From positions 1-64,000 of the forward strand of contig NZ_PIRQ01000007.1 in the NCBI RefSeq assembly GCF_003048535.1: a DNA stretch of 64,000 bases, read 5' to 3'. This document shows, one piece after another, positions 18,631-27,587 of the stretch (positions within the stretch are counted from its first letter, which is position 1; every line of letters begins with the position of its first letter). The stretch comes from Campylobacter concisus. GTDB lineage: Bacteria > Campylobacterota > Campylobacteria > Campylobacterales > Campylobacteraceae. The notes beneath the pieces were generated by a model that made no database searches, was not told where the DNA came from, and was given only the letters and a program-made list of their open reading frames with translations. Made by a program: the position numbers and the translations under genes.

Positions 18631-20455
18631 TGAGTTTATAAATGCCTACAAAGCGAGATATTTTAAGGTTTTTACAAATGATTTTAAGGGCGAGCTAGCT
18701 AGGTTTGTAAATGACCTAAACGATCCTAGCTTGCATATAAGCGAGCAGATAAAAGAGAGCTTAAATTTACTAATAGACACTCTAAATGAACCACCGCTAA
18801 TAGCTGTTATCGGTCAATTTTCAAGTGGAAAATCAACGTTTTTAAACGCACTTCTTGGTCAAGATATCTTGCCATCAGGACTAACTCCAGTCACCGCAAA
18901 GGCTGTGAGGCTAAAATTTGCAAAGATACCACTTCTAAGCGTAAAATTTATAAATGGTAGCGAAAGCCTGTTAGCAAGTAGCGATCTAGCCGAGCTAAAT
19001 AAGCTAGGCGAGCAAGTTTCTGGTATGACGCTTTATGCGCCAAGTGAGATTTTAAAAGAGATAAATTTCATCGACACTCCTGGCCTAAACTCGCTAAGAG
19101 ATGCTGATACAAAAGAGACAAAAAATACGCTAAAAAAGGTTAGTGGTGCGATATGGCTAAGCCTTGCAAATAACGCCGCAAAGGCAAGCGAGCTTGAAAG
19201 TATCAAAGAAATTTTAAAAGCCAATGATCTAAAAGCGATCTGCCTAATCAACCAAAAAGACAAGCTAAGTGAGGAGGAGCTTGAAAGTTTACTAAAACAC
19301 GCTGGGCAAACTTATGGCGAGCTTTTTGAGGATATCATCGCTATCTCGTCAAAGCAAGCTCTTCTTGGCATTACAAATAATGACAAAGGCTTACTTGAAG
19401 TTTCAAATTTTAACGAAGCTCTAAAGGCTATTAAAGAATACTTTTTAGACAAGAGCTTTAAAGAAAATTTCATAAAAGCAAGGGCAAAAAAGATCGTAAA
19501 ACTCCTAACCAACGAGCAAGAAAAACATCTAGAAATTTATGATAATGCGCGGTTGATTTTAGATGAATTTAGTGGCTCATTAGATGAGAGGCTAGAGGCG
19601 ATAAAAGAGGAGTTTAAACCAAAGATCGCTTTAAGTTATAGTCAAATGAGTGAAGTTATAAAACTTGCTGCCGATGAGGTATTTAAGCTACTTAAACCAT
19701 TTTCAAAGACAAAATTTAACGCTTCAAAGACGCTTTTAAACAAAGAAATTTATAAGCGTGAAAATTTTGAGGTAATAAGTCTTGATAGCGACGAAGTCTT
19801 TTCAAAACTTATCTACGAAGATGTGGTTTTTAATAAATTTTTTAAACGCTACAAAAAAGATTTAAAAGAGCTAGAAAATGCAATAACCTCAGCGTTTAAT
19901 GAGCTTTATAAAAATTTAGAGGATAAATTTTTAATATACAAATCTTGCTATGAAAATTACGCTAGCTTTAATGATCAAGTCTTGGCTTACGAAACAAAAT
20001 CCATAAATACATATGCCGGACGGACATATGAAAATTTTTTAAGAGAGTATGAAACGGCTAAATTTAAGGCCATACAAAAGGTCTCTTTGTTTTTTGAAAA
20101 GCTTGATATAAAACTAGCCTCAAACTATGAAAACGCGCTCAAACTCGCGGTTTATTTTATAAAACAAAAGATAGAAAAGACGCTAGAGTCGCACCTGCAG
20201 ATGAATACGCCACTTTATATTCCAAGCGCAAAAGACGTCTATGAGCGCATGCTTGATGCGTTTAGCCTTTATGAGTTTGAAGCTTTAATGTGCTCAAACA
20301 GCTCGTTTTTAAATAAAATTTTGCTTGATATAAAAAGCGATTTTAATGAAATTTATACTTTAAAAATAGCAATGCTTGATGGCTTAAAAGCAAGAGTTAA
20401 AGAGCAAATTTCAAAGATCGAAGAGCTTTGTGAAAACTCATTGCTATTAAGATAA
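18623..20455 (+). CDS. Dynamin-like GTPase, second of a tandem pair
   Basis: 610 residues. The GTPase domain starts nearer the N-terminus than in its neighbour: P-loop GQFSSGKSTFLNALLG at about 63-78, then a serine/threonine switch PSGLTPVTAKAVR, DTPGLNS, and NQKD. Long helices follow, with a region richer in hydrophobic residues around 330-360 that may be the membrane-binding tip. It is the partner of the preceding gene. The coupled start and shared strand suggest the two subunits assemble together at the inner membrane. A strong hairpin follows the stop. Confidence 0.87.
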   Translation: MFNEFINAYKARYFKVFTNDFKGELARFVNDLNDPSLHISEQIKESLNLLIDTLNEPPLIAVIGQFSSGKSTFLNALLGQDILPSGLTPVTAKAVRLKFAKIPLLSVKFINGSESLLASSDLAELNKLGEQVSGMTLYAPSEILKEINFIDTPGLNSLRDADTKETKNTLKKVSGAIWLSLANNAAKASELESIKEILKANDLKAICLINQKDKLSEEELESLLKHAGQTYGELFEDIIAISSKQALLGITNNDKGLLEVSNFNEALKAIKEYFLDKSFKENFIKARAKKIVKLLTNEQEKHLEIYDNARLILDEFSGSLDERLEAIKEEFKPKIALSYSQMSEVIKLAADEVFKLLKPFSKTKFNASKTLLNKEIYKRENFEVISLDSDEVFSKLIYEDVVFNKFFKRYKKDLKELENAITSAFNELYKNLEDKFLIYKSCYENYASFNDQVLAYETKSINTYAGRTYENFLREYETAKFKAIQKVSLFFEKLDIKLASNYENALKLAVYFIKQKIEKTLESHLQMNTPLYIPSAKDVYERMLDAFSLYEFEALMCSNSSFLNKILLDIKSDFNEIYTLKIAMLDGLKARVKEQISKIEELCENSLLLR

Positions 20456-20475
20456 ATAAAATTTTTAAAGCTTAG

Positions 20476-20499
20476 AAGCTATCCATTTAAGGATAGCTT
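20476..20499. terminator. Bidirectional terminator between dynamin genes and torA
   Basis: Perfect nine-base arms (AAGCTATCC and GGATAGCTT) with a six-base loop, followed by a T-rich run on the plus strand. It lies between convergent genes, 21 bases after one stop and 5 bases beyond the other. Confidence 0.75.
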
Positions 20500-20504
20500 T
20501 TATT

Positions 20505-22958
20505 TTATGAGTGTATTATGCCAATCTTTGGTGCGTCAAATGCAGTTACGCGCTTTGGCACGCCTTTAAATTTCTCGACATCCACAAGGCTTGTGTGAGC
20601 GGTGTTGCTCTGGCTCATCTCGCTTGATGGCACGTCTTTTGTGAGCACATTTAAATTTCCGTGCAAACAAAGGCTCTTTTCGCCCGGTTTTTCAGGGTCA
20701 TACCATGCACCTTCGCTTACTATTACGACATTTTGTGGCACATCTTCGGTCACAAATGCACCACACAGAATTTCGCCTCTATCATTAAACACACGCACTA
20801 CGTCGCCCATTTTTATCCCTCTAGCCTCAGCTGTTTTTGGATTTATAAGCACTGGCTCGCGCTCTGCGATCTCGTTAAAGTTGCGAAGCACGGAGTTATT
20901 TAGCTGTGAGTGAAGCCTAAATTTAGAGTGCGCGCCGCTAATTGCGATAGGATATTTTTTGTTTTTTGCACCCAGCCACTCAAATGGCTCAAGCCAAGCT
21001 GCATGCGGTGGGCAGTCATCATAGCCAAAGCCAGCAACCGTCTCAGAGTAAATTTCTATCTTGCCAGATGGCGTTTTTAACGGATTTGCCACTGGATCGT
21101 CGCGGAATTTCTTATAGTTTGTAAAGTAACGTTTTTTCTCATCGATCTTGTCAAATCTAAAATATCCCTTCTCCCAAAATTCCTCAAAACTTGGCATACT
21201 CTCATACCCAAGCTCGGCAGCCTTTTTAACGGCATCTTCATATATTGTCTTGACCCACTCTAGCTCGCTTTTGCCCTCGCTAAATGCCTCTTCCCTGCCC
21301 CACTCTTTTGCAATCAGTCTTGCGATCTCGAAGTCACTCTTACTCTCACCAAATGGCTTAACAAGTGGCTTCATCGCAAATAGATACTCGCTAGTTGAAT
21401 TTGCCATTTCAATGTCTGTTCGCTCGTACTCAAGTGCAGCTGGCAAGACTATATCGCTAAATTTAGCTGTACTTGTCCAAAACGGCTCGCAAGTGATGAT
21501 AGCATTGACATTTCGCATAGCTTTTATCGCTCTATTTGCGTCAGGATGCCTTGTGAAAGTCGAGCCATTTGCGTTAAACATCACTCTAATCTTTGGCAAT
21601 TTGTAGCTCTTGCCATTTCTTGTTATCTCCTTGCCTGGCTTAAGAAGTGCGTCTATTAGCCTTGAGTTTGGCATGTCATAGCCCTTTGTCTTTGGTACCA
21701 GCCCGCTATCAATAAATTTTTGAGGTACCTTTGTCTCAAACGCCGCTAGTTTAGGCGCTATGAAGCTCTCATCAGCATTTTTGTGCATGCCGTCATTTGT
21801 GACAAAACCACAACCCTCTTTGCCGATGTGTCCAAGCATCGCATTTAGCGTCACAAGCGCCCAGTATGCCATCTCACCGTGATCTTGCCTTTGTATGGCA
21901 TAGCCACTAATTATCACTGAGTCGTTTTTGACTAGATCCTCGCTAAATTTAGCTAGATCTTTCTCGCTCACACCACAAATTTTGCTAGCCCAAGCTAAAT
22001 TTTTATTGACCCCGTCTTTTGTGCCGAGCATATACTCTTTAAATTTATCAAAGCCAACTGTGTATTTTTCTATAAATTCTTTGCTGTAAAGCCCCTTTTC
22101 AAAAAGGTAGTTACACATACCTATCATCATCGCCGTATCGGTGCAAGGCACGACTTCAAGGTATTTTGAGTCAAAGTATTTTGCGCTATCGTTGTGATAA
22201 ACGTCAACGCTATAAATTTTCATCTCGCCGCTCTCGCCTTTTTTTCTGATCTCATCATAGTATTTATATGAGTTGTGAAGCGGCACGCCAATGGCGATCT
22301 TGTTTGAAACGACTGGGTTTGTGCCCCAAAATACGATCGTTTTGGCGTTTTTTAAGATAGCCTCCCACTTTGTTGGCACTAGCGCAGGATCGACAAAGCC
22401 AGTGACGTGAGGCATAATGACAGTCGCTGCGCCGTATGAGTAGCCACCTAGCTCATTTACGTAGCCACCAAGCACATTAAGTAGCCTTTTTGCGGTCTTT
22501 TGGCTGTGGCCAACTTTGCCAAGGCTACCCCACTGATAAACCTGTCCGTAGATCGCTTCAGCACCGTATTTATCAAAATTTTCTTTTAAAATTTTTGCAC
22601 TTAGCTTTATGGCCTCGTCCCAGCTCACACGCACAAATTCTTCTTTACCACGAAGCTCTGGTTTTGGGTTGTTTGGATTGGCTAAAAAGCTCTTTCTAAC
22701 AAATGGATATTTTACTCTGCTCTCGTTTTGGATGTAGTCAATGACTGCGTTATTTAGCTCGTTTGGATAAGCATCGCCCTCAAATGGCACGGTCTCAACC
22801 ACGCGCCCTGCGATAGTTCTTACGTAAAATGGGCCAAATTTATTTGCGCTTAGTCCGCTTTGTTTGTCAAATAACGCTTGCTCTGCGCTTCCAAGCTCTT
22901 TTGCTTGAAGGCTAGCCGCGCCTAATGCGCTTAATCTTAAAAAGTCTCGTCTTTTCAT
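20505..22958 (-). CDS. torA: Molybdopterin TMAO/DMSO-type reductase, Tat-exported
   Basis: 817 residues. The N-terminus has a twin-arginine signal (KRRDFLRLSALGAAS). The mature protein is a Mo-bisMGD enzyme of the TorA/DorA/BisC type: it lacks an N-terminal iron-sulfur cysteine motif, has YSYGAA where the molybdenum-ligand serine is expected, WGTNPVVSNK, and a C-terminal dinucleotide-binding region with HSQLNNSVLRN and RVFNDRGEI. It probably reduces TMAO or DMSO in the periplasm and resembles C. jejuni Cj0264c. No cytochrome c partner gene is adjacent here, so the electron donor must be encoded elsewhere. Substrate choice between N- and S-oxides cannot be decided from sequence alone. Confidence 0.82.
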   Translation of the reverse strand: MKRRDFLRLSALGAASLQAKELGSAEQALFDKQSGLSANKFGPFYVRTIAGRVVETVPFEGDAYPNELNNAVIDYIQNESRVKYPFVRKSFLANPNNPKPELRGKEEFVRVSWDEAIKLSAKILKENFDKYGAEAIYGQVYQWGSLGKVGHSQKTAKRLLNVLGGYVNELGGYSYGAATVIMPHVTGFVDPALVPTKWEAILKNAKTIVFWGTNPVVSNKIAIGVPLHNSYKYYDEIRKKGESGEMKIYSVDVYHNDSAKYFDSKYLEVVPCTDTAMMIGMCNYLFEKGLYSKEFIEKYTVGFDKFKEYMLGTKDGVNKNLAWASKICGVSEKDLAKFSEDLVKNDSVIISGYAIQRQDHGEMAYWALVTLNAMLGHIGKEGCGFVTNDGMHKNADESFIAPKLAAFETKVPQKFIDSGLVPKTKGYDMPNSRLIDALLKPGKEITRNGKSYKLPKIRVMFNANGSTFTRHPDANRAIKAMRNVNAIITCEPFWTSTAKFSDIVLPAALEYERTDIEMANSTSEYLFAMKPLVKPFGESKSDFEIARLIAKEWGREEAFSEGKSELEWVKTIYEDAVKKAAELGYESMPSFEEFWEKGYFRFDKIDEKKRYFTNYKKFRDDPVANPLKTPSGKIEIYSETVAGFGYDDCPPHAAWLEPFEWLGAKNKKYPIAISGAHSKFRLHSQLNNSVLRNFNEIAEREPVLINPKTAEARGIKMGDVVRVFNDRGEILCGAFVTEDVPQNVVIVSEGAWYDPEKPGEKSLCLHGNLNVLTKDVPSSEMSQSNTAHTSLVDVEKFKGVPKRVTAFDAPKIGIIHS

Positions 22959-23119
22959 TTTCTCTCCGATTTTGGTTAAATTTATTGTTTTTGATTGGTT
23001 TTAGAAATTATAAATTTAGGGTTTTGTATCATTTCATCGTTTAAAGGCCTTGTAATGTAATACGCAAACTTGCATCTAAATTGTGCTATTTTAGCCAAAA
23101 ATTTTTAAAGGATGGGCAG

Positions 23120-23413
23120 ATGATTGGATTTTATGTAAACTTAAAAATTAAAGCTGGTTTTGAAGCAAAATTTGAAGAAATTTTAAAAGAGATCGTGCCA
23201 GCTTCAAGGAAAGATAAAGGCTGCATAAGCTACGAGTGCGGCATGATTGTGGGCGGTAAAAATGAATACTGCTTTATGGAAATTTGGGAAGATCTTGCAA
23301 GCCAAAAAGAGCATATGAAAAGCGTTCATATGGTGAAAAACGCAGCTGCGCTGGAGGCTTGCAAAGAGAGCCAAGAGGTAAAAATAGTAAATTTTGTAAG
23401 CGTAAAGGAATAA
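23120..23413 (+). CDS. Putative antibiotic-biosynthesis-type monooxygenase (ABM domain)
   Basis: 97 residues from the ATG at 23120, which has AAAGGA seven bases upstream; an in-frame TTG further 5' adds only 13 unlikely residues. The sequence shows an ABM-type ferredoxin fold: VNLKIKAGFEAKFEE, KDKGCISYECG, FMEIWEDLASQKEHMKS with the usual histidine, and a final beta strand. Such small dimeric proteins include quinol monooxygenases (YgiN) and many uncharacterised members. Divergent from torA and about 30 bases before a small unknown gene. Confidence 0.78.
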   Translation: MIGFYVNLKIKAGFEAKFEEILKEIVPASRKDKGCISYECGMIVGGKNEYCFMEIWEDLASQKEHMKSVHMVKNAAALEACKESQEVKIVNFVSVKE

Positions 23414-23446
23414 TATTTGCTTTAAAAAGGGCAAAATCCACAAAAA

Positions 23447-23668
23447 ATGAGCGAAGAAAAAATGCTTGAGATGATAAATGCGACTGCCGATATTATATTT
23501 ATGGCCGTACTTAGGGGGCGAGTGAGCTTTGAGGCTTGCAAAAAAGATAGAGAATTTATTGACTCTTTAAGAGAAGAGCTACTTGGCAAAAATCCAAATA
23601 AATTTAAAATCGCCCAAAACTCATACCAAATGATCGCCATTTTTGAAAAATACCGCAATAAAAAATAA
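23447..23668 (+). CDS. Small conserved-looking protein, unknown function
   Basis: 73 residues, acidic N-terminal half and basic C-terminus, predicted mostly helical, no signal peptide or membrane segment. Family not recognised. The ATG has only a distant purine-rich stretch (AAAAGGGC) upstream. It fills the space between the monooxygenase-like gene and the sigma-28-like promoter, and may be co-transcribed with the former. Coding status is moderately supported by ordinary Campylobacter codon use. Confidence 0.5.
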   Translation: MSEEKMLEMINATADIIFMAVLRGRVSFEACKKDREFIDSLREELLGKNPNKFKIAQNSYQMIAIFEKYRNKK

Positions 23669-23674
23669 TCCACT

Positions 23675-23700
23675 TAAAATTTAAATCTGTTTGCCGATAT
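23675..23700 (+). promoter_or_regulatory. Sigma-28 (FliA)-type promoter
   Basis: TAAAATTT at 23675-23682, a 10-base spacer, then GCCGATAT at 23693-23700. The enterobacterial FliA consensus is TAAAGTTT, 11 bases, GCCGATAA, and Campylobacter FliA promoters have CGATAT-like -10 elements. One mismatch per element. The transcription start would lie a few bases beyond, just before the AAAGGA ribosome binding site of the gene at 23719. Confidence 0.65.
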
Positions 23701-23718
23701 TGTGTTAAAGGATTTGAC

Positions 23719-24606
23719 ATGATAAACGCACTAAATGGATTTAATCAAAGCTTTAACTACCAAGACGCTTTTAGTAAGCGCCAAGCCACAAACACAAATT
23801 TAAACAAAGTAGAAATTCCCACCAAAACTGCGGACATCAAGCATCTACCGCTCTCTGGCTACTCATCAAATGATAAAATTTCTATCTGGGGCAAGATAAA
23901 TGGCCTTGATAGCGGAGCGAGCAAAGATGAAATCTCTAGCCTTAAAAATTTCGTTGATAGCACGAAGCTTTGGCGAGCAAGCTACATTCTAACTAGCGAG
24001 AAAAACGGCTTTAGCGTAGATGAGTTCATCAAAAATCACAAAATGAGCATAAACAATAAAATAATCAATAATGCTTTTGGTGCTCTTTATCTAAGCCGTG
24101 AGGCTACAAATTTACTAGACTCTGATCTAAGTATCGATGAGTTTAAAGATAAATGGCTGGAATTTACCGCCGAAAGGATACTTGGCGAGCACGCAAATGT
24201 AAAAATTTCTTTTAAAGATGGGGCTTTACATTACGAACAAAGCTCGGATAAAAAACGTATAGAATTTTTGGGTCAGCCTATGTTGCACCGCGTAAGCTAC
24301 GCTGATAAAAATAGCAAAGATGAGTTTTTAAAATTTTTAAAAACAAGTTATCAAAAGGGCGAGAGCATCGCTGATGTGCTTCAAAATATCGCTCTTACGC
24401 CAGTTAGAGAAAATGGCGATGAAGAGATGGAAGAAGAGAAATTTAAGCCTACGCAAGTTACCAAAAAGAGCGTAACTTACACAGATAAAGATATAAAACG
24501 TGATTTTTTTGAGGAATTTATCAGGCGCGAGGTCGAAAATGGAGCGAGCTTTGATGAACTAGTACAAAAGCTAAACAAAATAAAGCCAAAGGATATCCTC
24601 GCTTAG
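23719..24606 (+). CDS. Unknown protein under a sigma-28-like promoter
   Basis: 295 residues, no signal peptide, no membrane helix, strongly hydrophilic. The N-terminal 40 residues are rich in N, Q, S and T and probably disordered, as in many flagellar type III secretion substrates; the rest looks helical with acidic patches (one DEEMEEEKF stretch). I do not recognise a domain. The promoter architecture (TAAAATTT, 10 bases, GCCGATAT) places it in the late flagellar regulon, like the C. jejuni Fed and Cia proteins that are co-expressed with flagella and often secreted. That comparison is inference from the promoter, not from similarity. The ATG has AAAGGA six bases upstream. A hairpin follows the stop, so it is a single-gene unit. 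Confidence 0.75.
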   Translation: MINALNGFNQSFNYQDAFSKRQATNTNLNKVEIPTKTADIKHLPLSGYSSNDKISIWGKINGLDSGASKDEISSLKNFVDSTKLWRASYILTSEKNGFSVDEFIKNHKMSINNKIINNAFGALYLSREATNLLDSDLSIDEFKDKWLEFTAERILGEHANVKISFKDGALHYEQSSDKKRIEFLGQPMLHRVSYADKNSKDEFLKFLKTSYQKGESIADVLQNIALTPVRENGDEEMEEEKFKPTQVTKKSVTYTDKDIKRDFFEEFIRREVENGASFDELVQKLNKIKPKDILA

Positions 24607-24642
24607 CTTTGGCCTTATGTTTAAATTTCTAGGGGCTGGCTT

Positions 24643-24681
24643 AGCTCTTTAAATTCTACTTAGATTTGAATTTAAAGAGCT
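24643..24681 (+). terminator. Terminator hairpin of the sigma-28-controlled gene
   Basis: Perfect 14-base arms (AGCTCTTTAAATTC and its complement) with an 11-base loop, 36 bases after the stop codon. Five more outer base pairs (24637-24641 with 24685-24689) can extend the stem past a bulge. No long T-run follows. Confidence 0.6.
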
Positions 24682-24737
24682 AATTAGCCAACTAATTTAA
24701 AAAGCTAGCTTATCTTAATAAATTTTTACTCGCGTTT

Positions 24738-24774
24738 AAATTTTAAGAGCCAGCCAGCTTGACTCTTAAAATTT
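24738..24774 (-). terminator. Terminator hairpin of the M16 peptidase gene
   Basis: Perfect 12-base arms (AAATTTTAAGAG and CTCTTAAAATTT) around a 13-base loop, directly next to the peptidase stop codon on the minus strand. The A/T-rich arm ends supply a T-rich 3' side. Confidence 0.65.
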
Positions 24775-27513
24775 CTACTTTGGATTATTTATACTTATCA
24801 CCATATTTTTCTCATCAAGATATAGTCTAGCAGCCTCTTTGATGTCGTCATTTGTGATGGCTTTGACCGCATCTATGTACTCCTCAGCCGTATAAAGTGG
24901 CGTGTTAAAAATTTTATTTGAGATGATGAGCTTTTGCCAAAACTCAGGCTTTTCGTAATCTTTTTTTATAGAAATTTCACTCTGTGCCTTAAAATCCTCC
25001 AAATGCTTTGGCAAGATCGCGCCACTACTCTTGATGCTAGCTATTATCTGCTTTATCTCAGTGATAATCTTGTCCGTGTTTGCAGGATCGCAAGTAAAGC
25101 TAATTAGCATATCTGAATGCTCAAAAGGATAGCGTGAGAGCTTGGCATTTAGACTAAAGCCGTATGTCTGCCCCTTATCTTCTCTGATTTTTTCTCGAAG
25201 CGCCGTTTTTAAAATTTCACTTAATGCCCTTAGTTTAATCGCTCCTTCAAAGCTATATTTAGCGTCAGAATTTATGATATTTATGCCAACATCGCTTCTT
25301 TTTGTGCTTTGATACTCCCTTTTAAAGGTGTGCTGACCCTTGATACTTCGCACGCCATCATCTTTAAACTCTTCAGCTTCACCAAGCTTTGGCAAAGTGG
25401 CGATATACTTTTTAACAAGCAGCAAAAGCCTCTCTTCGTCGGTATCGCCGATGATTACAAAAGTATATGAGGCTGCGTTTGTAAATTTATCTTTGATGAT
25501 CTCTTTTAGCTCATTTAGCTTTAACGCATCGATCTGAGCCATCTCAAGCGGCGCGACACGTTTATTGTTTTCATAAAAAAACTTGCTAAATTCGGTGCTA
25601 AATTTATATTCAGGCAAATTTTGCTCTTTGCTTAGCTCATCTTTTGCTCTTTGCTTTATCCTCTCAAGCACGTTTGCATCGGCTTTTGGAGCGTTAAATT
25701 CTAAATTTATAACAGCTAGCAGCGAGCTAAGATCGCTTGTGCTTGATGAGCCATAAAATCCTTGCGTAAGACCCTCAATATTCTTTTGATAGCTTACGAT
25801 CTTGCCATTTAAAATTTTTGATAACTCATAGTTATTAAATTTACCAACACCGCTTTCATTTGTGAGTGCCACTGCAAAGCTGCCAAGCTTTGGATCAGCC
25901 AAATTTGATGTGCCTCCTTTGCTGACGGCTGCAAACAAAACGCTATCTTTTTTAGTAGCTAGTGGCTTAAAGATAACTTGCGAGCCATTTTGCATTTTAT
26001 AGGTATAAATTCCATTTTTTTCATCAAAGCTTCTTGAGCTTATCTCTTTTGGCTCTAAATTTTCATTGCCTAGGCTCTTATCGTTGTTATTAGCAGATAG
26101 GTTTGTGTTATAAGCAGGCGCCTTGGCAAAAAGCTTTAAAAACTCATCTTTGCTAAGCCTATAACTATCTTTGCTAAAAATTCTTACACGCTCATCAAAA
26201 ATGGCCAAAATTTGTCTAAATCTAGCATTCACGTCAGCTAGCGTAATCTCGTTTAATAGCTTTAAACTAAGCTCTTTGTCGTCTTCGTCGCTTAACACAA
26301 AGCCACCATTTTCTATCATATTTAAAATTTGTCCTGCGTAAGCACTTGATTTTTTAGTCTTTGAGCGTTTAAATTTTGCATCTACATTTACTGCAAACGC
26401 CTTTTTTACATCTTCGAAATCTTCTTTATTAAAGCCAAACTCTTTAATGCCTTTTATAACGCCAAGCATATCTTTAAGGCTTGCGTTAAAATCGCCTCCA
26501 AGTACATTTGTTTCAAAACTATAAATTTTCTGCTTTGCTTGAAGTGTTTGAGCTATAAAATCAGTACTTAAATTCGATGAATTATCTGCATTTTTTTGCT
26601 CATAAAGCATATTTATTAGGCTTGCGATAAGTGCGTCTTCTAAATTTCTCTTTGCGTCAGCCTCATTTAAAACTGGGCTAAATTTATCAAAATAGCTAAG
26701 TCTAACTAGCTCCATTCCAGTTTCATTCGAGTCATAATTAAAAATATTTAAACCGCTTTTAAAGCTGATATTTTTTTCTGGATGAATGTAAGAATTTGTA
26801 TTTTTTGCTTGGCTAAAGCTTTTTTCGATTAAGCTTTTTATCTCATTTTTGTCAAAGTCGCCAACGGCTACAAAGCTCATAAATCTTGGCTGATAAAGCC
26901 TCTCGTAAAATTCTTGCATGTGCTTAGCATCTACACTTTTGATGACATTCATGTCGCCTATTGGCACTCTTTTTAGATAGATACTGCCCTCAAAAATATC
27001 CTTTGTTTGAGCCAAATAAAGCCTATATCCTGGCGTATTTCTCTGACGCTCCTCTTCCATTATGACGCCACGCTCCTTATTAAGCTCCTTAGGATCGATT
27101 TTAACGCCATCTATCCAATTCGAAAAGACTTTAAACGTATCTTGTAAATTTTTCTCATTTACATTAATCGTTAAGACATAACTCGTCTGATCGTAGCTCG
27201 TCTGCGCGTTTAGATCGGCTCCAAATTTCACACCAAGGCTCTCAAGCTGTTTAATGAGCTCATTTTTACTAAAGTCACGGCTGCCATTAAACGCCATGTG
27301 CTCCAAAAAGTGAGCAAGACCTTGCTCGCCATCTTTTTCATCAGTTGAACCAGAATTTATAACAAGATAAAAAATAGCTGTTTTTTGTGGAAATTTATTC
27401 TCTTTGATATAGTATTTTAGCCCGTTTTTTAGCTCTCCATTTAACATATCTTTATCGTTTTGAAGTGCAAAAAGACCCATTGCTAGACAAAAAAGCAACA
27501 AAATTTTTCTCAT
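24775..27513 (-). CDS. Periplasmic M16 zinc peptidase, PqqL-like
   Basis: 912 residues from the ATG at 27513, chosen because AAGGAA precedes it and a signal peptide (RKILLLFCLAMGLFA) starts there; an upstream in-frame start would bury the signal. The inverted zinc motif HFLEH is at residues 68-72 and a downstream GVIMEEERQR segment supplies the third ligand region. The length and duplicated M16 halves match PqqL/insulinase-type enzymes, of which only the N-terminal half carries the metal site. It probably degrades peptides in the periplasm. C. jejuni Cj0805 is, as I recall, a related zinc peptidase. Confidence 0.88.
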   Translation of the reverse strand: MRKILLLFCLAMGLFALQNDKDMLNGELKNGLKYYIKENKFPQKTAIFYLVINSGSTDEKDGEQGLAHFLEHMAFNGSRDFSKNELIKQLESLGVKFGADLNAQTSYDQTSYVLTINVNEKNLQDTFKVFSNWIDGVKIDPKELNKERGVIMEEERQRNTPGYRLYLAQTKDIFEGSIYLKRVPIGDMNVIKSVDAKHMQEFYERLYQPRFMSFVAVGDFDKNEIKSLIEKSFSQAKNTNSYIHPEKNISFKSGLNIFNYDSNETGMELVRLSYFDKFSPVLNEADAKRNLEDALIASLINMLYEQKNADNSSNLSTDFIAQTLQAKQKIYSFETNVLGGDFNASLKDMLGVIKGIKEFGFNKEDFEDVKKAFAVNVDAKFKRSKTKKSSAYAGQILNMIENGGFVLSDEDDKELSLKLLNEITLADVNARFRQILAIFDERVRIFSKDSYRLSKDEFLKLFAKAPAYNTNLSANNNDKSLGNENLEPKEISSRSFDEKNGIYTYKMQNGSQVIFKPLATKKDSVLFAAVSKGGTSNLADPKLGSFAVALTNESGVGKFNNYELSKILNGKIVSYQKNIEGLTQGFYGSSSTSDLSSLLAVINLEFNAPKADANVLERIKQRAKDELSKEQNLPEYKFSTEFSKFFYENNKRVAPLEMAQIDALKLNELKEIIKDKFTNAASYTFVIIGDTDEERLLLLVKKYIATLPKLGEAEEFKDDGVRSIKGQHTFKREYQSTKRSDVGINIINSDAKYSFEGAIKLRALSEILKTALREKIREDKGQTYGFSLNAKLSRYPFEHSDMLISFTCDPANTDKIITEIKQIIASIKSSGAILPKHLEDFKAQSEISIKKDYEKPEFWQKLIISNKIFNTPLYTAEEYIDAVKAITNDDIKEAARLYLDEKNMVISINNPK

Positions 27514-27587
27514 TATTTTCCTTTTAAATTTTAATCGATAGACAAAGCAGAATTTAGCATAAGCCTGCAAATTTGCAGGCTAGAAGA

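Noticed and set aside
21148..21606. 152-codon plus-strand frame inside torA
   Set aside because: Antisense shadow of a conserved molybdoenzyme; no family features.
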